Shown here: positions 1-9,400 of the stretch, piece by piece
Numbering within the stretch: position 1 is the stretch's first letter
Layout of the letters: each line of letters begins with the position of its first letter
Source of the DNA: DASQHW01 sp038238245
Lineage (GTDB): Bacteria > Actinomycetota > Acidimicrobiia > IMCC26256 > PALSA-610
Direction of reading: 5' to 3'
Length of the DNA stretch: 64,000 bases
Assembly: GCA_038238245.1 (NCBI GenBank)
Contig: JBBRXX010000020.1
Location: 1 to 64,000 of the forward strand
The notes under the pieces: generated by a model
Told to the model about the DNA's origin: nothing
The model's database searches: none
What the model saw: the letters and a program-made list of their open reading frames with translations, nothing else
Made by a program: the position numbers and the translations under genes

Positions 1-1
1 C

Positions 2-523
2 GCGCCGGGGTTGTGCGTCCTCGGGGGGGCCTACCTGGGCGCTGTCGTCGCCCCTGCCGTGGTGTCCGGCGCGCGACGCATCGTCGCATACGTGGTCTCG
101 TCCGACGGAGTCGCAGCGGGCAGGGAGGAGCTGCGCGCGTTCCTCGCGAACCGTCTGCCCGTGTACATGCTGCCGACCGCCTTCGTCGAGATCGACGCGC
201 TGCCGCTCACGAGCAACGGGAAGTTGGATCGGGCGGCGCTCCCTGCACCGCCTCGCGCCGACACGCGCCGGCCCGCGCCGAGCGACACTCCGGTGGTCGA
301 AGCGGCCGTCGTCGGCATGCTCGAGGAGCTGCTCGATCTCGACTACGTGCGCCCGCACGACAACTTCTTCGAGCTCGGCGGCCACTCGTTGATGGGCGCG
401 CAGCTCGTGGCGCGGGTGCACGACCGCTTCGACGTGGAGCTCACGCTGCTCACGATCTTCGACAATCCCACGGCGGCGGGCATTGCTGCGTGTATCGAGC
501 AGGAGACTGGCGCGCGCCGATGA
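2..523 (+). CDS. NRPS, C-terminal A-PCP fragment (runs off left edge)
   Basis: C-terminal end of a nonribosomal peptide synthetase whose beginning lies outside the window. Visible are the end of an adenylation domain with the A10 motif NGKLDR (its Lys is catalytic) and then one carrier domain with the phosphopantetheine motif FFELGGHSL, whose modified Ser is codon 386-388. The protein stops right after the carrier, so it has no release domain and must pass its thioester to another protein, most simply the C-A-PCP-TE protein starting at 1792. Its TGA overlaps the P450 ATG (ATGA), implying translational coupling. The upstream domain content and the amino acid activated cannot be read from this fragment. 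Confidence 0.9.
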   Translation, partial: APGLCVLGGAYLGAVVAPAVVSGARRIVAYVVSSDGVAAGREELRAFLANRLPVYMLPTAFVEIDALPLTSNGKLDRAALPAPPRADTRRPAPSDTPVVEAAVVGMLEELLDLDYVRPHDNFFELGGHSLMGAQLVARVHDRFDVELTLLTIFDNPTAAGIAACIEQETGARR

Positions 524-1779
524 CGGGACCTCCTCTCCCAGGTCGGACCGCGGCGGGGGCCTCCTCCGGGGCCGATCGCCGCCTCGGGCTCTACCAGCTC
601 CTCGACCCGGTCGTACACGCGGACCCGTATCCCCTGTACCACCGTCTTCGGAGCGAGGACCCGGTGCACTGGGACCCGTTCCTGCACGCGTGGGTGGTGA
701 CTCGGTACGACGACGTGATGCGCGTCCTCCTCAACTATTCGGCCGACCGCACGCCTTCGCCGGAGCAGCTCGACGCCCTCGGCCTGAAGGCCCTCGGCCC
801 GATCGCGCAGATCATGGTCCGCCAGATGCTGTACCTCGACCCCCCGGAGCACACGCGCGTCCGCATGCTCGCGGCCAAGGGATTCACGCCGCGACGCGTG
901 GAAGTGCTCCGCGCCCATGTCGCCGACATCGTCGACGAGCTGCTCGAAGCGGTGCAGCACCGGCACGCGATGGACGTGGTCGCCGACTTCGCCGTGCCGC
1001 TCCCCGCGATCGTCTCGTGCGAGATGCTCGGTCTCCCCACGGCCGACTGGCCGCAGCTGACGGGCTGGACGAGCGCATTCGCGCTCCTGCTCGGCAATTT
1101 CCAGTACGACCCTGCCCGCGCGGACACGGTACGCGAGACCGTCGACGACATGACGGCGTACTTCCGGCAGGCGATCCGCGCGCAGGCCGACGACCCACGG
1201 GACGGGTTGTTACACGCGCTCGCCACCGCAGAGGTCGACGGCGACCGTTTCACCGAGGAAGAGGTCATCGCCAACGCGATCCTCACCATGGTCGGCGGTC
1301 TCGAGACGACGACCAACCTGATCGCGAACGGACTCCTCGCGGTCCTCCGCAACCGCGATCAATGGGAGCTGCTGCGCCACGACAAGATGCTCGTGCCGTC
1401 GGCGGTCGAGGAATTCCTCCGCTTCGAGAGCCCGATCCAGCACACCGCCCGCATCGCACCGCACGACGACGAGCTCGGTGGCCGGACGATCCGCAAGCGC
1501 CAAGCCGTCATCGCCGTGTTGGCCGCGGCGAACCGCGATCCCGCCCACTTCGCGGATCCCGATCGTCTCGACATTCGACGACCGGATTGTCGGCAGCTCG
1601 CGTTCGGCTGGGCCGGACACCACTGCTTCGGCGCACCACTCGCGCGGCTGATGGCACAGGTGGCGTTTTCCGCGATCATCGACCGGATCCCGGACGTTCG
1701 GCTCGCGACGGACGCGGTGACCTGGCGCCAGGGCGTGGGGGCCTTCCGCGGCCTCGAGTCACTGCCGATCGAGTTCTAG
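520..1779 (+). CDS. Cytochrome P450, likely acting on a carrier-bound amino acid
   Basis: Soluble bacterial P450 of 419 residues, normal length for the family. The I-helix has GGLETT (Glu262-Thr263), the K-helix has EFLR (the ExxR motif), and the heme loop reads FGWAGHHCFG with ligand Cys369. The fourth position of the FGxGxHxCxG signature is Ala instead of Gly. The start is the ATG overlapping the upstream NRPS stop. P450s coupled to a free A-PCP protein commonly beta-hydroxylate the tethered amino acid (NovI, NikQ and OxyD types); that role is inferred here from position only. Reductase and ferredoxin partners are not encoded nearby. Confidence 0.93.
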   Translation: MTGPPLPGRTAAGASSGADRRLGLYQLLDPVVHADPYPLYHRLRSEDPVHWDPFLHAWVVTRYDDVMRVLLNYSADRTPSPEQLDALGLKALGPIAQIMVRQMLYLDPPEHTRVRMLAAKGFTPRRVEVLRAHVADIVDELLEAVQHRHAMDVVADFAVPLPAIVSCEMLGLPTADWPQLTGWTSAFALLLGNFQYDPARADTVRETVDDMTAYFRQAIRAQADDPRDGLLHALATAEVDGDRFTEEEVIANAILTMVGGLETTTNLIANGLLAVLRNRDQWELLRHDKMLVPSAVEEFLRFESPIQHTARIAPHDDELGGRTIRKRQAVIAVLAAANRDPAHFADPDRLDIRRPDCRQLAFGWAGHHCFGAPLARLMAQVAFSAIIDRIPDVRLATDAVTWRQGVGAFRGLESLPIEF

Positions 1780-1791
1780 CGGGCCGCAAGG

Positions 1792-4700
1792 ATGAGCAGC
1801 GACGCGAGCGCCATCGTTCCACGTGGTCGCGATGGTGACGTCGCCTTGTCGTTCGCGCAACAACGAGTCTGGCTGCTCGACCAGCTCGAGCCTGCGCCAT
1901 GGGCGTACAACGTCTCCGTCGTCCGGCGGCTCGACGGCGCGTTGCATCCCGACGCGCTGCAACGCGCGCTCGACACCCTCATCGAGCGTCACGAATCGCT
2001 GCGGACCACCTTCCCTTCGGTCGACGAGAGTCCGGTACAGGTCATCGGTCCGCCCCATCCGTGCGAGCTGACCGTCGTCGACGTCTCCGACCATCGCGAT
2101 CCCGCGAGTGAGGCGCGACGCATGGCCGGCGCCGCGGCCCGCGAGCGCTTCGACCTTGCCGGCGGCGTCCTCTTCCGGGCTTTGCTGCTCCGACTCGCGC
2201 CGAACGATCACGTACTCGCGTTGACGATGCACCACATCGTGACCGACGCATGGTCCGAGGCGGTGCTCCTCGATGAGCTCGGCACGCTCTACAGCGCGTT
2301 CGCGCGGGACACGCCGAACCCGCTGGCGCCGCTCCCGATCCAGTATGCCGACTTCGCAATCTGGCAGCGGGCGCGAATGCAGAATGACGCGCTCACCCCG
2401 CACCTCGACTACTGGGTCCGCCAACTCGACGGCTTGGCCCCGGTCCTCGAGCTCCCCGCTGACCGCGCCCGTCCGCCGAAGCGCTCCGGACGCGGCAGCG
2501 TGGTCGAGTTTCAGATCTCCGCCCCGCTGACCGCCGAGCTGCGCCAGGTGGCCCGGGCAGGTCGCGCGACTCTCTTCATGACCTTGTTGGCCGCGTTCCA
2601 ATCGCTTCTCGCGCGGTACAGCGGTCAAGACGACATCGGCGTCGGCACGATGATCGCGAACCGGCCCCGGCTCGAGACCGAAGGCCTGGTCGGGTTCTTC
2701 GCGAACACGTTGGTACTTCGCACCGAGCTCTCGGGCAACCCGTCGTTCATGGAACTGATCGCGCGTGTGCGCGCGGTCGCGCTCGGCGCCTACGAGCACC
2801 AGGATCTTCCCTTCGAGCGCCTCGTGAAGGAGTTGCATCCGGAGCGTTCGTTGGCGCACGCACCACTCTTCCAGCACATGTTCGTCTTCCAGAACACGGC
2901 GCCGCGCGATCTTCGACTCGACGATCTCGTCGTAACGGAGTTCCCGCTCGAAACCGACACCGCGATGGTCGACCTCACCATGACGTTGACCGAGGTCGGC
3001 GACGCCGTCTCCGGGACCCTCGAGTACGCGACCGATCTCTACGAGCGGGCGACGGCCGAGCGCATGATCGAGCACTTCCAGCATCTGCTCGAGAGCGCGG
3101 TTGCCGATCCCAACCGGCCGATCGGGGACCTCGACCTCGCGAGCAAGGCCGAGGGACACCAAGTTGTCGTCGAGTGGAACGAGACGCGCGAGCCGTTCCC
3201 GAATTTCTGTATCCACGAGCTCTTCGAGCAACAGGTCGAAGCGAACGCGGATGCTGTCGCATTGACCGCCGACGGCGCCTCCCTTACGTACGCCGAGCTG
3301 AACGAGCGAGCGAATCGTCTCGCGCACCATCTCCGCAGCGCCGGCGTCGGGCCGGAGACGCGGGTCGGTATCTGTTTGCATCGCTCGGCCGGCGCAATCG
3401 TCGCGCTCCTCGCCACGTTGAAGGCGGGCGGTGCGTACGTGCCGCTCGACCCCGAGTATCCGCCCGTCCGCCTGGCGTTCATGAGCGGAGATGCCGCGGT
3501 CGGCGTGGTGATCACCGAGACGGCTTTCGTCCACCGGCTGGGCGCGCGCGCGACACGCGTCGTCTGCGTAGACCGCGACGCGGCGCTGATCGCGGCGTCG
3601 CCCGCGTCGAACCCGAAGAGCGGTGCGACGCCCGAAAACCTCGCGTACGTCCTCTATACATCGGGATCCACGGGAGAGCCCAAAGGCGTGATGGTCGAGC
3701 ACCGCGCGGTCGTGGCCCTGCTCTTCGGTGTCGACTACGTGCGCTTCGAGGACGTTGGTTCGCTCCTTCACATGGCGCCGCTCGCGTTCGACGCCGCGAC
3801 CTTCGAGATCTGGGGCGCGCTGCTCCATGGCCGCCGCTCGGTCGTGTATACCGAGCGGAGGTTCCTCCTCGAGCGTTTCGGCGCCGTGATGCAGGCCGAG
3901 CACGTCGACACCCTGTGGCTGACCGCCGCGCTCTTCAACGTCGTCATCGACGAGGACTGGTCGCACCTCTCCGCCGTCCGGCAGCTGGTCATCGGCGGCG
4001 AGGCGTTGTCACCGACCCATGTGGCCAAGGCACTGCGACTGCTCCCGGACCTGCACCTCGTCAACGGCTACGGCCCCACCGAGGCGACGACCTTTGCCGC
4101 GTGTTACCAGATCCGCGCGCTCGCGCCTGATGCGCGCACGGTGCCGATCGGCCGGCCGATCGCGAACACCGAGCTCTACGTCCTCGACGCGGACTTCAGA
4201 CCGGTACCGATCGGCATCATCGGCGAGCTGTACATCGGCGGCGAAGGACTGGCTCGTGGCTACCTCGACCGGCCCGAGCTGACCGCCGAGCGCTTCGTCC
4301 ACCATCCGTTCTGCACCGAGACGAATGCGCGTCTCTATCGCACCGGCGACCTCGTGCGTGCTCGCGCTGACGGCAACATCGAGTTCCTCGGCCGAGTCGA
4401 CGACCAGGTGAAGATCCGTGGCTTTCGAGTCGAGCCCGGCGAAGTCGAAGCGGTGCTGCGCGCGCATTCGGGCGTCGCCGCGACCGCGGTGGTCGCCCGA
4501 GTTGGTGGCCGCGGTCAGCGCCAGCTGGTCGCGTATGTCGTTCCGGCGCGCAACACGCCGGCGGCGATGGACGAGCTCGAGGAACATGTCCGGGCCCGGC
4601 TTCCGGAGCATCTCGTGCCGAGCGCGTTCGTGCGCCTCGACGCGCTGCCGCTCACGCCGAACGGCAAGCTCGATCGGGCCGCGTTGCCCCGACCCGGGAC

Positions 4701-5826
4701 GGACCGGCATGCCGGGGAGTACACCGCGCCGCGCACCGAGATGGAGCGCGTGCTCGCCGACATCTGGGCGAACCTCCTCGGTGTCGAGCGCGTCGACGTC
4801 GATGACAACTTCTTCTCACTCGGCGGCGACTCGCTGCTCGCCGCGGTGATGTTCGCCAAGACCGAACGCCGCACGGGCAAGGCGATCCCGCTGGCGCTGC
4901 TCTTCGCGCGGCCGACCATACGGGAGATCGCCAAGGCGCTCGAGGCCCGGGACGCGCGGGAAGAGCCCTCCGTCGTCGTGCTCCGGGCGGGAGGCGCGAA
5001 GGCACCCCTCTTCCTGGCGCACGGTGTCAGTGGCGCACTCTTCCGGTACCTGCATCTCGTGCGCCGGCTCGATCCGGATCAGCCGGTCTACGGGCTCCAG
5101 GCGACGCCGGCCTTGGTCGCCGATCGGAGACGCCTGCAGATCGAGGATCTGGCGCGCTGCTACGTCGACGACATCGTCCGCATGCAGCCGACCGGCCCCT
5201 ACCGGTTGGCCGGTTTCTGCTTCGGCGGCGTCGTCGTCCTGGAGGTCGCGCACCGCTTGGAGCAGCTCGGTCACACGGTCGGGGTACTCGCGCTGTTCGA
5301 CGCGATCCCGCCGAACGCCCCGCGTCCGTCGCGTACGCGGCGCGAGGCGGCCCAGCTCGCGTCGCTGGTTCGACGAGAGGAGCCCGTACGCGCATACGCG
5401 CGGAGACGGCTCACGAACGCGGTGTTGAAGACACGACGATCGACGCGCACGTTGTCGTCGCGGATACGCGCCCAGATCGGCCGGCCCCCGCCCGACCGTT
5501 GGGACGTCTCCCGGTCCACGAGCGAGCGTCAGGCGTTTCCGTTGTGGACCCCACTCAGCCGCGCGCTGGGGTCATATGTCGCGCCGACGACGATCTGCAC
5601 GCCGACGTTCTTCCGTGCCGGCGACGCGGCTGCGACGTCGATCGGGGTCCGGTTCGTGCCCGACGACGACGCCGGGGAGTGCTACATGATCGACGGGCCG
5701 GGAATCTCGCACGAGACGCTGATGGACGAGCCGTTCGTCGGCGCGCTCGCCATCGCGCTCACCCAACAGCTCGACGGCGCGCCATCCGAGCGGTCCGCTC
5801 AGCGGCCTCCGGCCGGCACCGGATAG
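1792..5826 (+). CDS. NRPS, C-A-PCP-TE terminal module with cysteine thioesterase
   Basis: Single-module nonribosomal peptide synthetase of 1344 residues. The condensation domain (about 15-440) has the active-site motif HHIVTDA at His147-Asp152. The adenylation domain (about 475-970) has TSGSTGEPKG, NGYGPTE, YRTGDL, KIRGFRVEPGE and NGKLDR (Lys959); its A4 region FDAATFEIWG starts the specificity code as D-A-F, and I do not assign a substrate. The carrier motif FFSLGGDSL has Ser1014. The thioesterase (about 1060-1335) has nucleophile motif GFCFGG, with Cys1143 where Ser is usual, Asp1170 and His1307. It lies 12 bases after the P450. It should condense the upstream-loaded residue with its own amino acid and release the product. 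Confidence 0.95.
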   Translation: MSSDASAIVPRGRDGDVALSFAQQRVWLLDQLEPAPWAYNVSVVRRLDGALHPDALQRALDTLIERHESLRTTFPSVDESPVQVIGPPHPCELTVVDVSDHRDPASEARRMAGAAARERFDLAGGVLFRALLLRLAPNDHVLALTMHHIVTDAWSEAVLLDELGTLYSAFARDTPNPLAPLPIQYADFAIWQRARMQNDALTPHLDYWVRQLDGLAPVLELPADRARPPKRSGRGSVVEFQISAPLTAELRQVARAGRATLFMTLLAAFQSLLARYSGQDDIGVGTMIANRPRLETEGLVGFFANTLVLRTELSGNPSFMELIARVRAVALGAYEHQDLPFERLVKELHPERSLAHAPLFQHMFVFQNTAPRDLRLDDLVVTEFPLETDTAMVDLTMTLTEVGDAVSGTLEYATDLYERATAERMIEHFQHLLESAVADPNRPIGDLDLASKAEGHQVVVEWNETREPFPNFCIHELFEQQVEANADAVALTADGASLTYAELNERANRLAHHLRSAGVGPETRVGICLHRSAGAIVALLATLKAGGAYVPLDPEYPPVRLAFMSGDAAVGVVITETAFVHRLGARATRVVCVDRDAALIAASPASNPKSGATPENLAYVLYTSGSTGEPKGVMVEHRAVVALLFGVDYVRFEDVGSLLHMAPLAFDAATFEIWGALLHGRRSVVYTERRFLLERFGAVMQAEHVDTLWLTAALFNVVIDEDWSHLSAVRQLVIGGEALSPTHVAKALRLLPDLHLVNGYGPTEATTFAACYQIRALAPDARTVPIGRPIANTELYVLDADFRPVPIGIIGELYIGGEGLARGYLDRPELTAERFVHHPFCTETNARLYRTGDLVRARADGNIEFLGRVDDQVKIRGFRVEPGEVEAVLRAHSGVAATAVVARVGGRGQRQLVAYVVPARNTPAAMDELEEHVRARLPEHLVPSAFVRLDALPLTPNGKLDRAALPRPGTDRHAGEYTAPRTEMERVLADIWANLLGVERVDVDDNFFSLGGDSLLAAVMFAKTERRTGKAIPLALLFARPTIREIAKALEARDAREEPSVVVLRAGGAKAPLFLAHGVSGALFRYLHLVRRLDPDQPVYGLQATPALVADRRRLQIEDLARCYVDDIVRMQPTGPYRLAGFCFGGVVVLEVAHRLEQLGHTVGVLALFDAIPPNAPRPSRTRREAAQLASLVRREEPVRAYARRRLTNAVLKTRRSTRTLSSRIRAQIGRPPPDRWDVSRSTSERQAFPLWTPLSRALGSYVAPTTICTPTFFRAGDAAATSIGVRFVPDDDAGECYMIDGPGISHETLMDEPFVGALAIALTQQLDGAPSERSAQRPPAGTG

Positions 5827-6458
5827 CGGATCGTCACCTCGACGTCGGCATCCACGGCAAGTGCCGCCGTGTAGCCGGCGCCGACCGCGATCGGCCGTAC
5901 GCACCACGTCGACGCGCGTGCCGGAATCGGTGCGAGATCGTGCACCACACCGCCGACGTTGCCCAGAGGAACGACGAAGTCCTTCGTCGTGCGCCGCAGA
6001 CCGCGGCCGAGGGCTTTCACATACGCCTCCTTGCGTACCCAACAGTCGAAGAAGGCGGCGCGCCGATCTTCGCGAGGGCACGCGTCGATCGCGGCGAGCT
6101 CCGCGGGCGCGAAGAACGCACGCGCGACTTCTTGCCAGTCGATGTCGCGGCGAACGTCCTCGACGTCGACGCCGACCTCTGCCCGCCGCGAGACGGCGAT
6201 GAGCGCGAGCGCGCCGGCGTGAGACACGCTGAAGCGAGGCCATCCCGGCCGGTCGGCGTCGACGACCACCGGACGACCCTCGCGTTCGGATCCGATGACC
6301 ACGTCGGAAGGCGGAACGCGGAGGTACTCCGACAACACCTCGTGCAGCAACGCGCGGGTCCGGGTCCGGACCGGACGATCAGGATCGGGAGTGAACCGCG
6401 CACACCACACGTCGACACCGAAAGGGTCGTCGGCGACCGTGTCGGGATCCGGGCACAT
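5799..6458 (-). CDS. 4'-Phosphopantetheinyl transferase, Sfp type
   Basis: Transfers the phosphopantetheine arm from CoA to carrier-domain serines, converting the neighbouring NRPS proteins to holo form. The 219-residue protein has the family motifs: FSVSHAG in the CoA-binding region, GVDVEDV with the Mg-binding acids, and WVRKEAYVKALGRGL. The start is the ATG giving MCPDPDTVADDP; the frame is open further upstream, but that part lies inside the hydrolase gene in another frame. It is convergent with the NRPS and overlaps its 3' end by 28 bases. It begins 14 bases after the upstream hydrolase on the same strand, so the two are probably cotranscribed. Confidence 0.93.
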   Translation of the reverse strand: MCPDPDTVADDPFGVDVWCARFTPDPDRPVRTRTRALLHEVLSEYLRVPPSDVVIGSEREGRPVVVDADRPGWPRFSVSHAGALALIAVSRRAEVGVDVEDVRRDIDWQEVARAFFAPAELAAIDACPREDRRAAFFDCWVRKEAYVKALGRGLRRTTKDFVVPLGNVGGVVHDLAPIPARASTWCVRPIAVGAGYTAALAVDADVEVTIRYPVPAGGR

Positions 6459-6472
6459 GCGCGCCAGACCTG

Positions 6473-9400
6473 TCAGCGTCTTGTGCGCCAGCGGAAGTGC
6501 GCGGTGTGGATCTTGCCGTCGGCGAGCGCCACCTCGAGGTCGCGACAACCCGTCCAGGTCGGCGTCGGCGACCACCGGAACGACACCACCCCGCGGCGCG
6601 GCTTGGCGTGCAATTGTGCTTTGACCGGCTCGTGGGCACCGAGAGTGTTGCCGCTCCGGCAGTCGACGGCGACCGAGGTCACGGCCGTGACCGCCGTCTT
6701 GCCCGCGGGTGTCCGGAACCGGATCAGCACGCTGTGCCCGGGTGAGCGCGTGTTCACACGATGGTTCCGCACGGGCGGTCGCCATGTGAACGGAAGCGGC
6801 AGGACATTGACCGTGACAGTGGCTTCGACGCATCGGCGGCGGTCGTTCGTGCACACGAGATAACGGAAGGTGTCGCGGCCCGTGAACCCACCTTCGGAGT
6901 GGTACCGGATGCGGTTCCCCACGACTTGGGTGGTGCCATGGGTTGCAGCCTTGGAGATCGTCAACGTCGTCGGGGCGAGGCCGGCGCCGCCGCCGTGGTC
7001 ATTCGCGAGCACGTCGATGCCTACCGCGCCGAGCGCGCGCACGCTCGCGACGTCGTTGACTGCTGCGGGTGCCGCACCGCATGACGAAGCCTGGGCGTTC
7101 CGGAAGGCCTCGACCATCGGGAAGTCGCTTCCTCCGTTGTTGATCGCGATGACGAGGTCGAGCTCGGGGATGATGTGCACGGACTGACCGAAGAGACCGA
7201 CCATGCGGAAGCTGCCGTCGCCGTCGAGCCAGAACTGGCCGCCGTAGCCGCTGTAGGCGGGACTCGGTGTGCGCACGAAATCCACCCAGCTCGACGAGAG
7301 GAACTGCTTGTTCTCCCAGACGCCATCGCGGAGATAGAGCAGCCCGAGCTTGGCAAAGTTTCGCGTCGTGGTATTGGTCTGGTAGCCCGCCTGCCACCGG
7401 CCCGCGGCGTCGAGGCCGGCAATGACGGGGTTGATGCCGAGCGGGTCGAAGAGTCGCTTGTGCAGGTACGCCCGGTAGGCCTCGCCCGAGACATGGGCGG
7501 TGTCGCCGATGATGCGACCCAGCACTGCCGTGTCGCCGGTCGAATACTGCCATCGGCTGCCGGGCTTGGCATCGAGTGGTTTGGCGATGACGTACGAGGA
7601 CTCGTCGCCGGCCGCGACCATCTGGAGCACGTCGGATTGCGCGTCGCTGTAGTTCTCGTTCCATTGCAGTCCGCTGCTCATGTTCAAGATGTTGCGAAGT
7701 GTGATTGCACGTCGGGGATCCGTCGGGGCCGACCAGGCATTGATCGGCGCCCGGCCATCGAGTGCCAACTTCCCGTCGTCGACCAGCAGACCGATCATCG
7801 TGGACGTGAAGGACTTCGACACGGAGAACGAGGGCAGGACGGTATCCGCGGTCACGGCGTCGGCGTACTTCTCATAGACGAGACGCCCGCTGTGGATCAC
7901 GACCACCGAGTCGCCCTTGTTCGGCCCGACCATCTGCGCGCCGGCGGCTTCGACTGCCGCCTTGTCGACGCCCGTGGGAAGCGCACCCGTCGGCCACCCG
8001 TGCGTCGGCCACGCGACGCACTTCAGCTGCGGCGGAAGGTCCGACCGGCTCACCGGACCGTGCGGGTCGAAGGCGAGCGCAAGCGCGGTCGGCGGGTCAC
8101 CGTCGACGACGAGGAAGCAGGTAACGGCGACGCAGTCGCGCGCGCCGTTGGGAAGGTCGAGCACGCGGCGAACCGTGAACCGGCCCGACAGGCGGCCGCT
8201 GCTGTCGACCTGCATCGCTTGGGGCGCGCTGCATCCGGCGTTGCCGGCGGTGGCGGAGATGCACTGCCGAACGCTCAAGCTGTCGCCGGGATCGAGCCGT
8301 TCGCCGCGCACTTCGACGCGCTCACGATCCCACAGGCCCCGGCCTGGCAGGACGTGGATTGTCGCGCTGCCCGCCAGCGGCGCGTTCGGGTCGAAACCGA
8401 CGGGCACCTTGAGCTCGTACGAGTCGGCACCGTAGAGCTGTACGTACAAGACGCAATGCACAACCGCACAGTCCACGTTCGGCGCGAGAACTCGCGGCAA
8501 TGCCATGGGAATGACGACGACCGGACCGCTCACGGTCTGGGAGACGTTCCCGCGGCACGCCGAGAGGTCGGCGCGGCAAAGCTGCATGTAGACGCCGCTG
8601 TCCGCATCCGCGCCGCGGATCTCGACGTCCACGACCTGCCGGTCGACCAGCCCGACGTGCGGGTTGACCGCCACCGCGGGGACCGGTGGGGGTGGCAGGG
8701 ACGGATCGAACGAGATGGCCACGTCGACCTGGTCGATGGGATACACGGACACGCGCACCACACACGCCGCGACCGCGCAGTCGGTGAGGCCGACGCGGCG
8801 GGCAACGGCAACCCTCGTCGTGAACGCGCCCGCGGGGTCGGTCGTCACGTCGCTGAGATACCGGCACCGCTCGTCGGGTTGACCAGCCGCGACGCACTGC
8901 GCGATCTGTCCGAACGTGCTCGGGAAGAAGTTCGTCCCCGCGACCGCGACCGACTGCTGGTGCCGGAGCTTGGTCGCCGGAGCGACCGTTGCCCGCGGGA
9001 ACACCGGTGGCGTGCTCGAATCGAAGGTCAGGCCGACGCCGACGATGTGATCGACGTTGCCGTACGGAATCGCCCAGAGCCGGCATCGATTGACCCGTTC
9101 GGCACAGTCGACGCCCGCGACCACTCGGCGCAAGAGCGCCGTGGTCTCGAAGTTGCCGCCGCTGTCGGTGAAGGCATTCCCGATGTCGACGCCGGGACAA
9201 CTCGTCGTGTCGGTCCCGACGCATTCCCGCAGCGGAATCGAAGAGGAAGGATCGAACCCTCGGCCGAGGACCGGCACGCTGGCCCGGTCGGGAAGGGGCG
9301 ATGGACCCTGGACCTGGAGCACGGGTCGGATGATCGGGGCATTGCCGTCGATGCGAATCGGTATCGACGCCGAGGCTTGACCTTCGACGCTGCGCGCTGT

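Noticed and set aside
1759..3966. Long open frame antisense to the NRPS gene (735 codons)
   Set aside because: It mirrors the coding strand of a clear NRPS; in such GC-rich DNA the antisense frame stays open by chance. The translation is Arg/Glu/His-rich without any domain.
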